NCBI GenBank assembly: GCA_903897205.1
Contig: CAIUAS010000231.1
Location: 1 to 21,297, forward strand
DNA from: an uncultured Gammaproteobacteria bacterium
GTDB lineage: Bacteria; Pseudomonadota; Gammaproteobacteria; CAIUAS01
Length of the DNA stretch: 21,297 nucleotides
Direction of reading: 5' to 3'
The notes under the pieces were generated by a model that saw nothing but the letters and a program-made list of their open reading frames with translations, was not told the origin of the DNA and ran no database searches. A program made the translations under genes and the position numbers. Below are positions 1 through 7,934 of the stretch, piece by piece. Each line of letters opens with the position of its first letter. Positions within the stretch are counted from its first letter, which is position 1.

Positions 1-1
1 T

Positions 2-1723
2 ATCGCCAATCCCTTAGTTTATTGCGGTTGCGTAGGGCTTTCCCCTAAAAATAAACATCCCACCAAACCACAAGAGGGCGACAGGGTGATTGTATTAGGC
101 GGGCGCACCGGGCGCGATGGTTTACGCGGTGCTACTTTTTCCTCCATGACAATGGACGCACAAACCGGCGAAGTAGCGGGCGCCTCGGTACAAATTGGCG
201 ATCCCATCATTGCCAAAGGATTAATTGAAGTCATTACCCGCACCCGCGATTTAGAACTTTATCATGCCATTACTGATTGTGGCGCTGGTGGTTTATCGTC
301 TGCTGTCGGTGAAATGGCAAGCACGATTGGCGCCGATGTAGAATTAATGCATGTCCCCTTAAAATATCAAGGGCTTGCTCCCTGGGAAATTTGGCTGTCT
401 GAAGCACAAGAACGCATGGTGTTAGCCGTACCACCCGCTCAGGTGGCCACCGTGCAAAAAATTTGCGACACTTTTAATGTTGAATTAACCAATATTGGTC
501 AATTCACCCATAACCAACAATTAATTGTGCGTTATCAACAAAAAATTATTTTGCAATTAGCGAATGATTTTTTGCATCACAATATGCCACAGCGAACTTT
601 ATCGGCAAAATTATCCGCGCCCATCACTGATTTTCCAAGCAATACACCAACAGAAACTGATGTAAATAAAATATTATTAAACCTATTGTCGCATCCTAAT
701 ATTGCTTCTAAAGAAAATGTGATTCGTTTATATGATCATGAAGTGCAAGGCGGCACGGTGGTTAAACCGTTAACTGGCGTACAAAACGATGGCCCCGCTG
801 ATGCGTGCGTTATTAAACCACGCGGCACTAAAGGCGCACGCGGCATTGTGTTATCCAACGGTTTAAATCCTGAAATAGGTAAATATGATCCTTATGCGAT
901 GGCTGTCAGCGTCATTGACGAAGCTATTCGAAATGCCGTTGCGGTAGGCGCAAATCCTGATCGTATTGCCATTTTAGATAATTTTTGTTGGGGCGATCCT
1001 AAGCGTCCTGAAATATTAGGCGCTTTAGTGGCGACTTGCCAAGGTTGTTATGATGCAGCTATTCATTATCAAACACCGTTTATTTCAGGCAAAGATTCAT
1101 TAAACAATGAATATTACAGCAAAGATCAACAACGTCATGCGATTCCCAGCACCTTATTAATTTCTGCACTAGGCATGATTGATGATGTTAATAAAGCAGT
1201 CACGATGGATTTTAAAAAAGCAGGAAATATTATTTATTTATTAGGCATGACTAAACCTGAATTTGCTGGCAGCCATTTTATTAAATGCGGTGGAAACCCT
1301 TCTGTCGAAAAAGCCATTGCTCCCTCGTTACCTCACTACGCACCGGCTTTATATCGTCATTTACACAACGCAATGCAAAATAAATTAGTGCGCGCTTGTC
1401 ATGATTTAAGTGAAGGCGGTTTGGCTGTTGCATTGGCTGAGATGTGTATCGGGGGTCGCTTAGGTTGTGAGATTAATTTGGCTTCGCCGGATGTTATTAC
1501 TGCTTTGTTTAGCGAGTCGAATGGTCGTTTGTTAGTTGAAATTACCCCAGAACACTGTTTAGCATTTGAAGCCTGCTTTGCAGGTGAACAAATTAATTTG
1601 CTCACTAAATTAGGTGAAATTAGCATTGATGAGAAATTAATTATTAATCAGCAGAACCGGAATGTCATTATGTTAAGTGTTGAAGAATTAGTTACGGCAT
1701 GGCAGCAACTAACGAAAATTTAA
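2..1723 (+). CDS. purL: Phosphoribosylformylglycinamidine synthase, PurL subunit (5' end outside window)
   Basis: PurL carries out the ATP-dependent amidation of FGAR to FGAM, step 4 of IMP synthesis, using ammonia delivered by the PurQ glutaminase. The reading frame is open from the first codon at position 2, so the N-terminal part lies upstream; about 573 residues are visible. Recognisable PurL/AIRS-family motifs are D-x-G-A-G-G-L-S-S near 275-325, G-K-D-S-L-N-N near 1088-1108 and C-H-D-L-S-E-G-G-L-A near 1396-1430. These mark two repeated AIRS-like halves. The protein ends without a glutaminase domain; that function is encoded by the next gene. E. coli instead has one fused PurL of about 1,300 residues. 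No purS is visible; it may be upstream or fused to the missing N-terminus (inference). A 66-base gap separates it from purQ. Confidence 0.96.
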   Translation: MANPLVYCGCVGLSPKNKHPTKPQEGDRVIVLGGRTGRDGLRGATFSSMTMDAQTGEVAGASVQIGDPIIAKGLIEVITRTRDLELYHAITDCGAGGLSSAVGEMASTIGADVELMHVPLKYQGLAPWEIWLSEAQERMVLAVPPAQVATVQKICDTFNVELTNIGQFTHNQQLIVRYQQKIILQLANDFLHHNMPQRTLSAKLSAPITDFPSNTPTETDVNKILLNLLSHPNIASKENVIRLYDHEVQGGTVVKPLTGVQNDGPADACVIKPRGTKGARGIVLSNGLNPEIGKYDPYAMAVSVIDEAIRNAVAVGANPDRIAILDNFCWGDPKRPEILGALVATCQGCYDAAIHYQTPFISGKDSLNNEYYSKDQQRHAIPSTLLISALGMIDDVNKAVTMDFKKAGNIIYLLGMTKPEFAGSHFIKCGGNPSVEKAIAPSLPHYAPALYRHLHNAMQNKLVRACHDLSEGGLAVALAEMCIGGRLGCEINLASPDVITALFSESNGRLLVEITPEHCLAFEACFAGEQINLLTKLGEISIDEKLIINQQNRNVIMLSVEELVTAWQQLTKI

Positions 1724-1789
1724 TTTGTTTTGGAATATATTTGAAATGTTCCCGATTAATAGTAAAAAAATTATTATAGGTATAAAAAG

Positions 1790-2560
1790 ATGTCACCACG
1801 CGTTTTAATTTTGCATGCGAATGGAACCAATCGGGATGGAGATTTAGCACAAGCATTTGAATTAGCAGGTGCAAAACCTGATATTGTGCACTTAAATGAA
1901 TTACGTAACGGTGATAAAGATTGGGATGATTATCAAATTTTAGCCGTGCCTGGCGGTTTTTCATACGCAGATACTTTAGGCGCCGGTCGTTTGTTTGCGT
2001 TAGATTTACGCGTTTATTTTAATGAGCAAATCGAAAAATTTATTAGTAGCGGTAAATTAGTGATTGGTATTTGCAATGGCTTTCAAGCCCTCGTAAAAAG
2101 CGGAATTTTGCCCGATTTTCAATCTCAGCAAACCAATGCCACTTTAACATTTAACGCACAAGGTCACTTTGAATGCCGCTGGGTAACTTTACTACCCACC
2201 TCACAAAATTGCTTATGGACACGCGGCTTGACCGAACCCATTTATTGTCCTGTCGCACACGGCGAAGGTCGTTTTATCCTGCAAAATGCAGCCCAATTAA
2301 AACAATTACGCGCCCACGATCAGTTAGCGCTTAGCTATGTTAATGCCGAAGGCCAATTAGCAGAACAACAATATCCCTATAATCCAAATGGTTCCATCGG
2401 TGGCATTGCAGGTGTCTGCAATCCACAAGGTAACGTATTAGGTTTAATGCCGCATCCTGAAAATCATATTTTCCCTTATCAACATCCACGGTGGACACGG
2501 GGTGAAAAAGGAAATTTAGGTTTACGCTTATTTGAAAATGCGATTAAACAATTACGTTAA
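1790..2560 (+). CDS. purQ: Phosphoribosylformylglycinamidine synthase, glutaminase subunit PurQ
   Basis: Class I glutamine amidotransferase that hydrolyses glutamine and passes ammonia to PurL. At 256 residues it is longer than the roughly 227-residue Bacillus PurQ. The N-terminus (P-R-V-L-I-L-H-A-N-G-T-N-R-D) is the usual PurQ strand and loop. The nucleophile is Cys95 in G-I-C-N-G-F-Q, and the triad is completed by His222 and Glu224 in M-P-H-P-E. The oxyanion-loop region P-G-G-F-S-Y-A-D is at residues 54-61. The start ATG is preceded only by a weak AGG about 10 bases upstream, but it gives the expected N-terminus. It lies downstream of purL on the same strand and is probably co-transcribed. 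Having purQ as a separate gene is the Gram-positive/archaeal arrangement rather than the E. coli one. Confidence 0.96.
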   Translation: MSPRVLILHANGTNRDGDLAQAFELAGAKPDIVHLNELRNGDKDWDDYQILAVPGGFSYADTLGAGRLFALDLRVYFNEQIEKFISSGKLVIGICNGFQALVKSGILPDFQSQQTNATLTFNAQGHFECRWVTLLPTSQNCLWTRGLTEPIYCPVAHGEGRFILQNAAQLKQLRAHDQLALSYVNAEGQLAEQQYPYNPNGSIGGIAGVCNPQGNVLGLMPHPENHIFPYQHPRWTRGEKGNLGLRLFENAIKQLR

Positions 2561-2647
2561 ATAAATTTAATAATTTTACAGCTATCAATTATAAATAAAA
2601 AAACTAAAGTTTCCGCGCCAAATTTAATCCGAGGTCAAAAAAATTTT

Positions 2648-3700
2648 ATGCAAATGCAACCCGCAAAACTCGTACTCAAAAGCGGTCATAGTTTTTCAGG
2701 TTTAGCGCCAGCCAATCAACAAGCCATTTGCTACGGTGAAGTTGTTTTTAGCACCGGCATGGTAGGTTATACAGAATCGCTCACCGATCCTTCTTATGCC
2801 GGACAAATCCTCGTTTTCACCTATCCTCTCATTGGCAACTATGGCGTTTCGGCTCCTGCAACATGGGAGTCTGATAAAATTCAGGTTAAAGGCCTGATTG
2901 TATCTGAACTAGCTCCTTTTTATTCAAATCACACCGCTAAATTATCTTTATTCGCTTGGCTGCAACAACAACAAATTCCCTGGTTAACTAACGTTGATAC
3001 GCGCGCATTAACCAAACAATTACGTGGCCAAGGTGTAGTACCTGGCGCAATAGTTAGCGACGATAACCCAGTGGAACAATTTGAAGATTTTGATCACATC
3101 AATTGGGTAGCTGAGGTCTCTATTAAAGAACCTACTTACTATGGCAATGGCGAAAAATTAATTATCGCCGTTGACTGTGGCATGAAAGAAAATATTTTGC
3201 GCTGCTTATTAACTTATCCCTGTCGCATTAAACGCGTGCCCTATGATTATGATTACTCCAATGAAGAATTTGATGGCGTATTTATTTCTAACGGACCTGG
3301 CGATCCGGCTTTATGCACTGAAACGGTTCGCATTTTGCAAAAAGCGATGACTAAACAAAAACCTATTTTTGGCATTTGTTTAGGCACTCAATTAATGGGA
3401 TTAGCCATTGGCGCCCAAACTTATAAAATGCCTTTTGGCCATCGTTCGCATAATCAACCCTGTATGGAATTAAGCAACAAGCGCTGTTATTTAACCTCAC
3501 AAAATCACGGTTATGCTATCGATGAAGAAACGTTGCCGGCTGATTGGCAGATTTCATTTCGTAATTTAAACGATAATACCGTTGCGGGCATTGAACATAA
3601 ACAATTACCTTTTTTCTCAGTACAATTTCACCCTGAAGCAGCACCAGGCCCGCTGGATACGCAATGGTTATTTCAGAAATTTTACGCACTATTAAAATAA
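2648..3700 (+). CDS. carA: Carbamoyl-phosphate synthase small (glutaminase) subunit
   Basis: CarA hydrolyses glutamine and channels ammonia to CarB for carbamoyl phosphate, the precursor of pyrimidines and arginine. It has 350 residues (usual 360-380): an N-terminal CPSase small domain (about 1-165) and a C-terminal class I GATase (about 170-350). The nucleophile is Cys244 in G-I-C-L-G-T-Q-L; His328 and Glu330 in Q-F-H-P-E complete the triad. The motifs G-H-R-S-H-N-Q-P, T-S-Q-N-H-G-Y-A and H-P-E-A-A-P-G-P resemble Bacteroidota and eukaryotic CAD/CPS1 glutaminase domains more than E. coli CarA. A GAGG lies about 13 bases before the first ATG and nearer the ideal for neither start; ATG 2654 is a second in-frame option. 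The gene ends 20 bases before carB, so the two subunits are co-transcribed. Confidence 0.96.
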   Translation: MQMQPAKLVLKSGHSFSGLAPANQQAICYGEVVFSTGMVGYTESLTDPSYAGQILVFTYPLIGNYGVSAPATWESDKIQVKGLIVSELAPFYSNHTAKLSLFAWLQQQQIPWLTNVDTRALTKQLRGQGVVPGAIVSDDNPVEQFEDFDHINWVAEVSIKEPTYYGNGEKLIIAVDCGMKENILRCLLTYPCRIKRVPYDYDYSNEEFDGVFISNGPGDPALCTETVRILQKAMTKQKPIFGICLGTQLMGLAIGAQTYKMPFGHRSHNQPCMELSNKRCYLTSQNHGYAIDEETLPADWQISFRNLNDNTVAGIEHKQLPFFSVQFHPEAAPGPLDTQWLFQKFYALLK

Positions 3701-3710
3701 ACAAAAAACA

Positions 3711-3717
3711 AAGAGAG
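3711..3717 (+). promoter_or_regulatory. Ribosome binding site deciding the carB start
   Basis: The purine run AAGAGAG lies immediately upstream of ATG 3721, in the 20-base carA-carB gap. It supports initiation at 3721 rather than at the upstream in-frame ATG inside carA. The spacing is slightly short for an ideal Shine-Dalgarno. Confidence 0.5.
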
Positions 3718-3720
3718 CAT

Positions 3721-6700
3721 ATGCAATTTAAAGGCAAAAAAGTATTAATTCTCGGTTCTGGCGGTTTGCGGATTGGGCAGGCGGGTGAATTTGATTATTC
3801 AGGTTCACAAGCTATCAAGGCATTAAAAGAAGAAGGTATTAAAACAATTCTCGTTAATCCCAATATTGCAACCGTGCAAACGGATGCCAACATGGCAGAT
3901 GAAGTTTATTTGCAGCCATTAAATATGCCAACGGTTACTAAAATTATTGCTAAAGAAAAACCTGATGCGATTTTATTAGGTTTTGGCGGGCAAACTGCCT
4001 TAAATCTTGGTTTGCAATTAGAAGAAATGGGCATATTAGCAAAATATAATGTGCAAGTTTTAGGAACCAGTGTTGCGACTATCCGCTGCAGTGAAGATCG
4101 TGATTTATTTAAAGAACATTTAGCAAGTATTGGCATTAAATCCCCCCAAAGCATTTGCGCAACCACAGTTGAAGCAACCCTAGCCGCCGCTGAAATAATT
4201 GGTTATCCCATTATGATGCGTTCTGGTTTTTCCTTGGGCGGTTTAGGTTCAGGCAAAATTGAAAATGCTGAAATGCTACAGCAACGCGCGCAAGAATGTT
4301 TAGCCATCACGCCACAAGTATTAATTGAAGAATATTTATTAGGCTGGAAAGAATTTGAATATGAAATTATTCGCGACAGCGCCGGTAATGCCCTCACTGT
4401 CTGTAATATGGAAAATTTAGATCCGATGGGCATTCACACCGGCGAAAGTATTGTCGTTGCTCCCGCCCAAACTTTAAATAATGAACAACATCAACATTTA
4501 CGCAACATGGCCCTGCAAGTCGCGGCACATTTTAATATTGTCGGTGAATGCAATATTCAATATGCGATTAATCCGCACAATGGCGATTATCGCGTTATCG
4601 AAATGAACGCGCGCTTATCACGTTCCAGTGCACTGGCGTCTAAAGCCACCGGTTATCCCTTGGCATTTATCGCGGCGAAATTAGCGTTGGGTTATCAACT
4701 CTATGAATTAAAAAATACCGTCACGCAAAAAACCTGCGCCTTTTTTGAACCGGCCTTAGATTATATTGTCGTTAAAATTCCGCGCTGGGATACTCATAAA
4801 TTAAAAGCGGCCGATCGCACCATTGGCACCGAAATGAAAAGCGTTGGTGAAGTGATGAGTATCGGCCGTTCTTTTGCTGAAGCCCTGCAAAAAGCCGTTG
4901 GCATGTTAAATATTGGCGCCTCCTGCTTAAGCGATTATCCACACGCGATTGCCCAGCCCCAAAAAGAAATGGAATTCGCGACTGATCGCCGCTTATTTGC
5001 CTTATATAATTTCTTCAAACAAGACGGTAATCTAGCAACCGCACACAAATTAACAAAAATTGATCCGTGGTTTTTACAGCATATTCATGCGATAGCGCAA
5101 CTTGAAAAACGCATTCTTGCTGAAACATTAACCCGTGAATTATTTAGCACGATTAAACAAGCGGGCTTTTCTGATAAAGCAATCGCTGCCCTTAAAAATC
5201 AATCCGAATCAAGCATACGTCATTTACGTAAAGAATTTAAAGTAATCCCTTATATTAAACAAATTGATACTTTAGCCGGTGAATTTGCAACGCTCACTAA
5301 TTATCTTTATTTAACTTATCACGCCGAAACGCATGACATACAGCCTTCAGCCAAACCTGCTCTATTAATTTTAGGTTCTGGGCCTTATTCTATTGGTTCT
5401 TCTGTTGAGTTTGATTGGTGTGCGGTCAACACATCCCGCACCTTGCGCAAGATGGGTGAAATTTCTATTATCATTAATTCTAATCCAGAAACCGTTTCAA
5501 CCGATTATGACGAATCCGATCGCCTTTACTTCGAACAATTAACCTTTGAACGCGTGCAAGACATTGCTGAATTTGAAAATCTCCACGGCATCATTGTTTC
5601 AGTCGGCGGCCAGATTGCCAATAATTTAGCGATGCCTTTATCGCAAGCGGGCAATCACTTGCTTGGCACTCCACCAGAAGATATTGATATGGCGGAAAAT
5701 CGCGAAAAATTTTCTGCTTTATTAAATCAACTTAATATTGATCAACCCAGTTGGGAAAGCGTAACCAGTCTGGAAAAAGCACAAGCATTCGCTGACAAAG
5801 TAGGCTATCCGGTCTTAATTCGCCCTTCGTATATTTTATCGGGCGCTGCGATGAATGTCGTTTATGATACTGAAACGCTCGAAGAATATTTACAAGCCGC
5901 CGCTTTAGTATCGCGCGATCATCCGGTTGTTATTTCGAAATTTATTCAAGACGCCAAAGAATTAGAAATTGATGGGGTTGCCAAAAACGGTGAGGTGGTA
6001 ATCGAAGTGATTTCTGAACATATTGAAAATGCCGGTATTCACTCAGGCGATGCGACGCTAGTATTACCACCACAAAAACTTTATTTAGAAACCATTCGGC
6101 GCACCAAAAAAATAACGCGACAAATTGCCCGCGCTTTAAATATTACTGGGCCCTTTAACCTTCAATTCATTGCTAAAAATAATTCTATTCAAGTGATTGA
6201 ATGCAACGTCCGCGCCTCTCGCTCATTCCCCTTTGTGTCAAAAGTCATTAATCACAATTTAATTGAAATTGCGACCGCAGTGCTGCTAGATAAATATCAA
6301 CCGAAAACTTACGAAACGCTCGAATTAGATTATGTTGGAGTTAAAGCACCCCAATTTTCTTATAGTCGCTTAAAAGGGGCTAATCCCGTTGCCCATGTGG
6401 AAATGGCCTCAACTGGCGAAGTCGCTTGTTTGGGCGAAAATTTAAAAGACGCTTTTTTTAATGCGTGGCTAGCCACCGATCAAACCATTAATAACAAAAG
6501 TATTTTAGTCAGCATTGCGGATGCCCATAAAGAAAAATTATTGGAATTAATGCAACAATTAGACGAAGCCCACTGGGAAATTTACAGCACCGAAGGCACA
6601 CATCGTTATTTAACAAAAAATGGCATTGGTTCCTATTTTGTGCACAAAGTCAGCGAAAAACAGCAACCCAATATTACTGACATTATTGCTAATCGCAAAG

Positions 6701-6963
6701 TGGATTTAATTATTAATATTCCCAGCCATAAAACCAGCAACAATACGCAAAAAACCGATGGTTTCACCATGCGCAGAATGGCTATCGATCACCATATTCC
6801 TTTAATTACCAACCTACAAACCGCTTTAATTATTTTGCAATGTTTAGTAGAACAACCGATGTCAACTGAAACAATCCGTTCTTGGCAGGATTTTATGAAT
6901 TCGCATAAAAAATCGGATTTATACACGCATGACATGGCGCCTGTTTTAATCCATAAAAGCTAA
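3721..6963 (+). CDS. carB: Carbamoyl-phosphate synthase large subunit
   Basis: CarB makes carbamoyl phosphate from bicarbonate, ammonia and two ATP. The chosen start gives 1,080 residues (E. coli about 1,073) beginning M-Q-F-K-G-K-K-V-L-I-L-G; an upstream in-frame ATG at 3664 lies inside carA and has no family-like N-terminus, while AAGAGAG sits just before 3721. Order: first ATP-grasp synthetase half (about 1-400), oligomerisation region, second synthetase half (about 545-940) and a C-terminal MGS-like allosteric domain (about 940-1080). Both halves carry the eukaryote/Bacteroidota-type signatures: G-S-G-G-L-R-I-G-Q-A-G-E-F-D-Y-S-G, G-S-S-V-E-F-D-W-C, S-V-G-G-Q-I-A-N-N-L-A and R-A-S-R-S-F-P-F-V-S-K. 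E. coli CarB has different residues at these sites. A hairpin terminator follows the stop codon. Confidence 0.96.
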   Translation: MQFKGKKVLILGSGGLRIGQAGEFDYSGSQAIKALKEEGIKTILVNPNIATVQTDANMADEVYLQPLNMPTVTKIIAKEKPDAILLGFGGQTALNLGLQLEEMGILAKYNVQVLGTSVATIRCSEDRDLFKEHLASIGIKSPQSICATTVEATLAAAEIIGYPIMMRSGFSLGGLGSGKIENAEMLQQRAQECLAITPQVLIEEYLLGWKEFEYEIIRDSAGNALTVCNMENLDPMGIHTGESIVVAPAQTLNNEQHQHLRNMALQVAAHFNIVGECNIQYAINPHNGDYRVIEMNARLSRSSALASKATGYPLAFIAAKLALGYQLYELKNTVTQKTCAFFEPALDYIVVKIPRWDTHKLKAADRTIGTEMKSVGEVMSIGRSFAEALQKAVGMLNIGASCLSDYPHAIAQPQKEMEFATDRRLFALYNFFKQDGNLATAHKLTKIDPWFLQHIHAIAQLEKRILAETLTRELFSTIKQAGFSDKAIAALKNQSESSIRHLRKEFKVIPYIKQIDTLAGEFATLTNYLYLTYHAETHDIQPSAKPALLILGSGPYSIGSSVEFDWCAVNTSRTLRKMGEISIIINSNPETVSTDYDESDRLYFEQLTFERVQDIAEFENLHGIIVSVGGQIANNLAMPLSQAGNHLLGTPPEDIDMAENREKFSALLNQLNIDQPSWESVTSLEKAQAFADKVGYPVLIRPSYILSGAAMNVVYDTETLEEYLQAAALVSRDHPVVISKFIQDAKELEIDGVAKNGEVVIEVISEHIENAGIHSGDATLVLPPQKLYLETIRRTKKITRQIARALNITGPFNLQFIAKNNSIQVIECNVRASRSFPFVSKVINHNLIEIATAVLLDKYQPKTYETLELDYVGVKAPQFSYSRLKGANPVAHVEMASTGEVACLGENLKDAFFNAWLATDQTINNKSILVSIADAHKEKLLELMQQLDEAHWEIYSTEGTHRYLTKNGIGSYFVHKVSEKQQPNITDIIANRKVDLIINIPSHKTSNNTQKTDGFTMRRMAIDHHIPLITNLQTALIILQCLVEQPMSTETIRSWQDFMNSHKKSDLYTHDMAPVLIHKS

Positions 6964-7216
6964 TATTTAATAAAATACCCCGTAGCGAGCCATGGGGTAT
7001 TAATTAATAAATTTATTAGAAAACTTATAATGGAGTAGTGTTGAATTACGGTTGACAAATTAAGGATAATTTGACATAACGATTAACTAGAATATCGGGG
7101 GCCAAACTTATATAACCCTCCTATGTTATATATAAATTCAAATACTGGATAAAATAAGCGAAAATTTAAGTTCCAATATATAATCAGGTCCAATTTTTAA
7201 AGGTGGATTTTTTAAG
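6964..7216. other. AT-rich intergenic region between carB and the DUF1016 gene
   Basis: These 253 bases contain no convincing ORF. They hold the carB terminator, a TATAAT at 7026-7031, two TTGACA hexamers (7052-7057 and 7071-7076), and a self-complementary AT-rich segment (TTATATAA, a CCCTCCTATG spacer, then TTATATATAA) around 7110-7137. Neither TTGACA has a good -10 at ideal distance, the best being CATAAC at 7075-7080 with a 17-base spacer. The base composition differs from the flanking housekeeping genes, which fits acquired or decaying DNA. Confidence 0.5.
6974..7001 (+). terminator. Hairpin terminator after carB
   Basis: A perfect 8-base inverted repeat, AATACCCC and GGGGTATT, encloses a 12-base loop and starts 10 bases after the carB stop codon. 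AT-rich sequence flanks both sides, but there is no clean T run after it. It probably ends the purL-purQ-carA-carB transcript and could work from either side. Confidence 0.65.
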
Positions 7217-7849
7217 GTGAGCAAAAAACTTTTGAAAAAAGATAATTTGCCGATTTTCACTAGCAACACGCGCATAAATGCTCTTTATTCCCGTGTTGTA
7301 TCTCATATTGATTATGCCCGTAGCCACATCCAAAAAACTATCGATGTTGAGATGGTTAAAGCTTATTGGCAAATAGGCAAAGAAATTGTGGAAGAAGAAC
7401 AGCATGGAAAAAAGCGTGCAGAATATGGAAAAGCAGTACTTGAAAACTTGTCTATAAAACTTCAAAGCAAGTACATGCGCGGATTTGGTGTTGACACACT
7501 GGAACATGCTAGAAAATTTTATTTAACCTATCAGATAACAGACGGCTTAAAATCCGACGCGGCGCGTCGGAAATCTGCGATGCCAGCTTTTAATCAAAAT
7601 TTGTCATGGACGCATTATAGACTTTTGATGAGAATTTCACGCCCAGAAGCTAGACTGTTTTATGAGTTTGAAGCCAGTAAAAATCGTTGGTCATCACGTG
7701 AATTAGATCGACAAATAAACAGCCTATTATTTGATAGACTTGCTAAGAGCAGAGATTATGTATATACCAAACCCGTTGAGTTTTTGTGTTTTATAAACGC
7801 TAAGAAGGAGTACCGCAGCGACAGGGCCCGGGCCACCGATGTTAGCTAG
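7217..7849 (+). CDS. Truncated YhcG/DUF1016-family protein (N-terminal domain only)
   Basis: The first 185 or so residues match the N-terminal half of the YhcG/DUF1016 family (PDDEXK nuclease-like, linked to mobile DNA): V-K-A-Y-W-Q-I-G-K-E-I-V near residue 47, then A-R-K-F-Y-L-T-Y-Q, L-S-W-T-H-Y-R-L-L-M-R and P-E-A-R-L-F-Y-E-F. Family members are usually about 340-375 residues, with a PDDEXK nuclease domain at the C-terminus. Here the similarity stops after R-L-A-K-S-R-D, and an unrelated basic tail of about 28 residues leads to the stop, so the nuclease domain is absent. No trace of it remains before pyrB. The start is GTG with AAGG close upstream. A GC-rich palindrome is embedded in frame (7553-7571). 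It separates carB from pyrB and is probably a decaying remnant, although the frame is intact. Confidence 0.75.
   Translation: MSKKLLKKDNLPIFTSNTRINALYSRVVSHIDYARSHIQKTIDVEMVKAYWQIGKEIVEEEQHGKKRAEYGKAVLENLSIKLQSKYMRGFGVDTLEHARKFYLTYQITDGLKSDAARRKSAMPAFNQNLSWTHYRLLMRISRPEARLFYEFEASKNRWSSRELDRQINSLLFDRLAKSRDYVYTKPVEFLCFINAKKEYRSDRARATDVS
7553..7571. repeat. GC-rich inverted repeat inside the DUF1016 gene
   Basis: TCCGACGC, a GGC loop and GCGTCGGA form a perfect 8-base-pair stem in a gene that is otherwise AT-rich. It encodes S-D-A-A-R-R within residues 113-119, between the conserved F-Y-L-T-Y-Q and L-S-W-T-H-Y-R motifs. This is a spot where family members vary in length. It could be an in-frame palindromic insertion or chance. 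Confidence 0.6.
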
Positions 7850-7850
7850 C
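7803..7850. repeat. GC-rich foreign-looking tail with a 10-base palindrome
   Basis: The last 45 or so bases of the DUF1016 reading frame are far more GC-rich than their surroundings. They contain the perfect palindrome GGCCCGGGCC (7825-7834) and GCTAGC just before the stop. Protein similarity to the family is already lost here. This may be the edge of a repeat or deletion junction; its identity is not known to me. Confidence 0.4.
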
Positions 7851-7876
7851 GCAATAAAAACGCAAAATCTCAACGT

Positions 7877-7888
7877 TTGGTATATTCT
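7877..7888 (+). promoter_or_regulatory. Extended -10 promoter for pyrB-pyrI-pyrC
   Basis: TTGGTATATTCT contains the extended -10 form TG-N-TATATT, with TATATT at 7881-7886. No good -35 is present. A start near 7893 would give a leader of about 42 bases to pyrB, too short for an E. coli-style pyrBI attenuator. The same 12-mer stands upstream of purM. Confidence 0.5.
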
Positions 7889-7934
7889 TGTAGCAACTTA
7901 AATGGCTAAGCATAAAACTTGCGGTAAATTAATC

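Noticed and set aside
3664..3720. Longer carB reading frame starting inside carA
   Set aside because: The extra 19 residues overlap carA and have no family-like sequence; ATG 3721 has a purine-rich ribosome site and gives the standard N-terminus.
6982..6989. GTAGCGAG shared between the carB terminator loop and the folD leader (18607-18614)
   Set aside because: A single shared 8-mer in 21 kb is expected by chance often enough; the surroundings are unrelated.
7108..7140. AT-rich dyad TTATATAA/TTATATATAA as a terminator or operator
   Set aside because: Short self-complementary AT runs are common in DNA of this composition, and no gene end or clear promoter lies beside it.
7902..7934. Alternative pyrB start adding 11 residues
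   Set aside because: The added residues do not match PyrB, no ribosome site precedes ATG 7902, and ATG 7935 aligns with the E. coli N-terminus.
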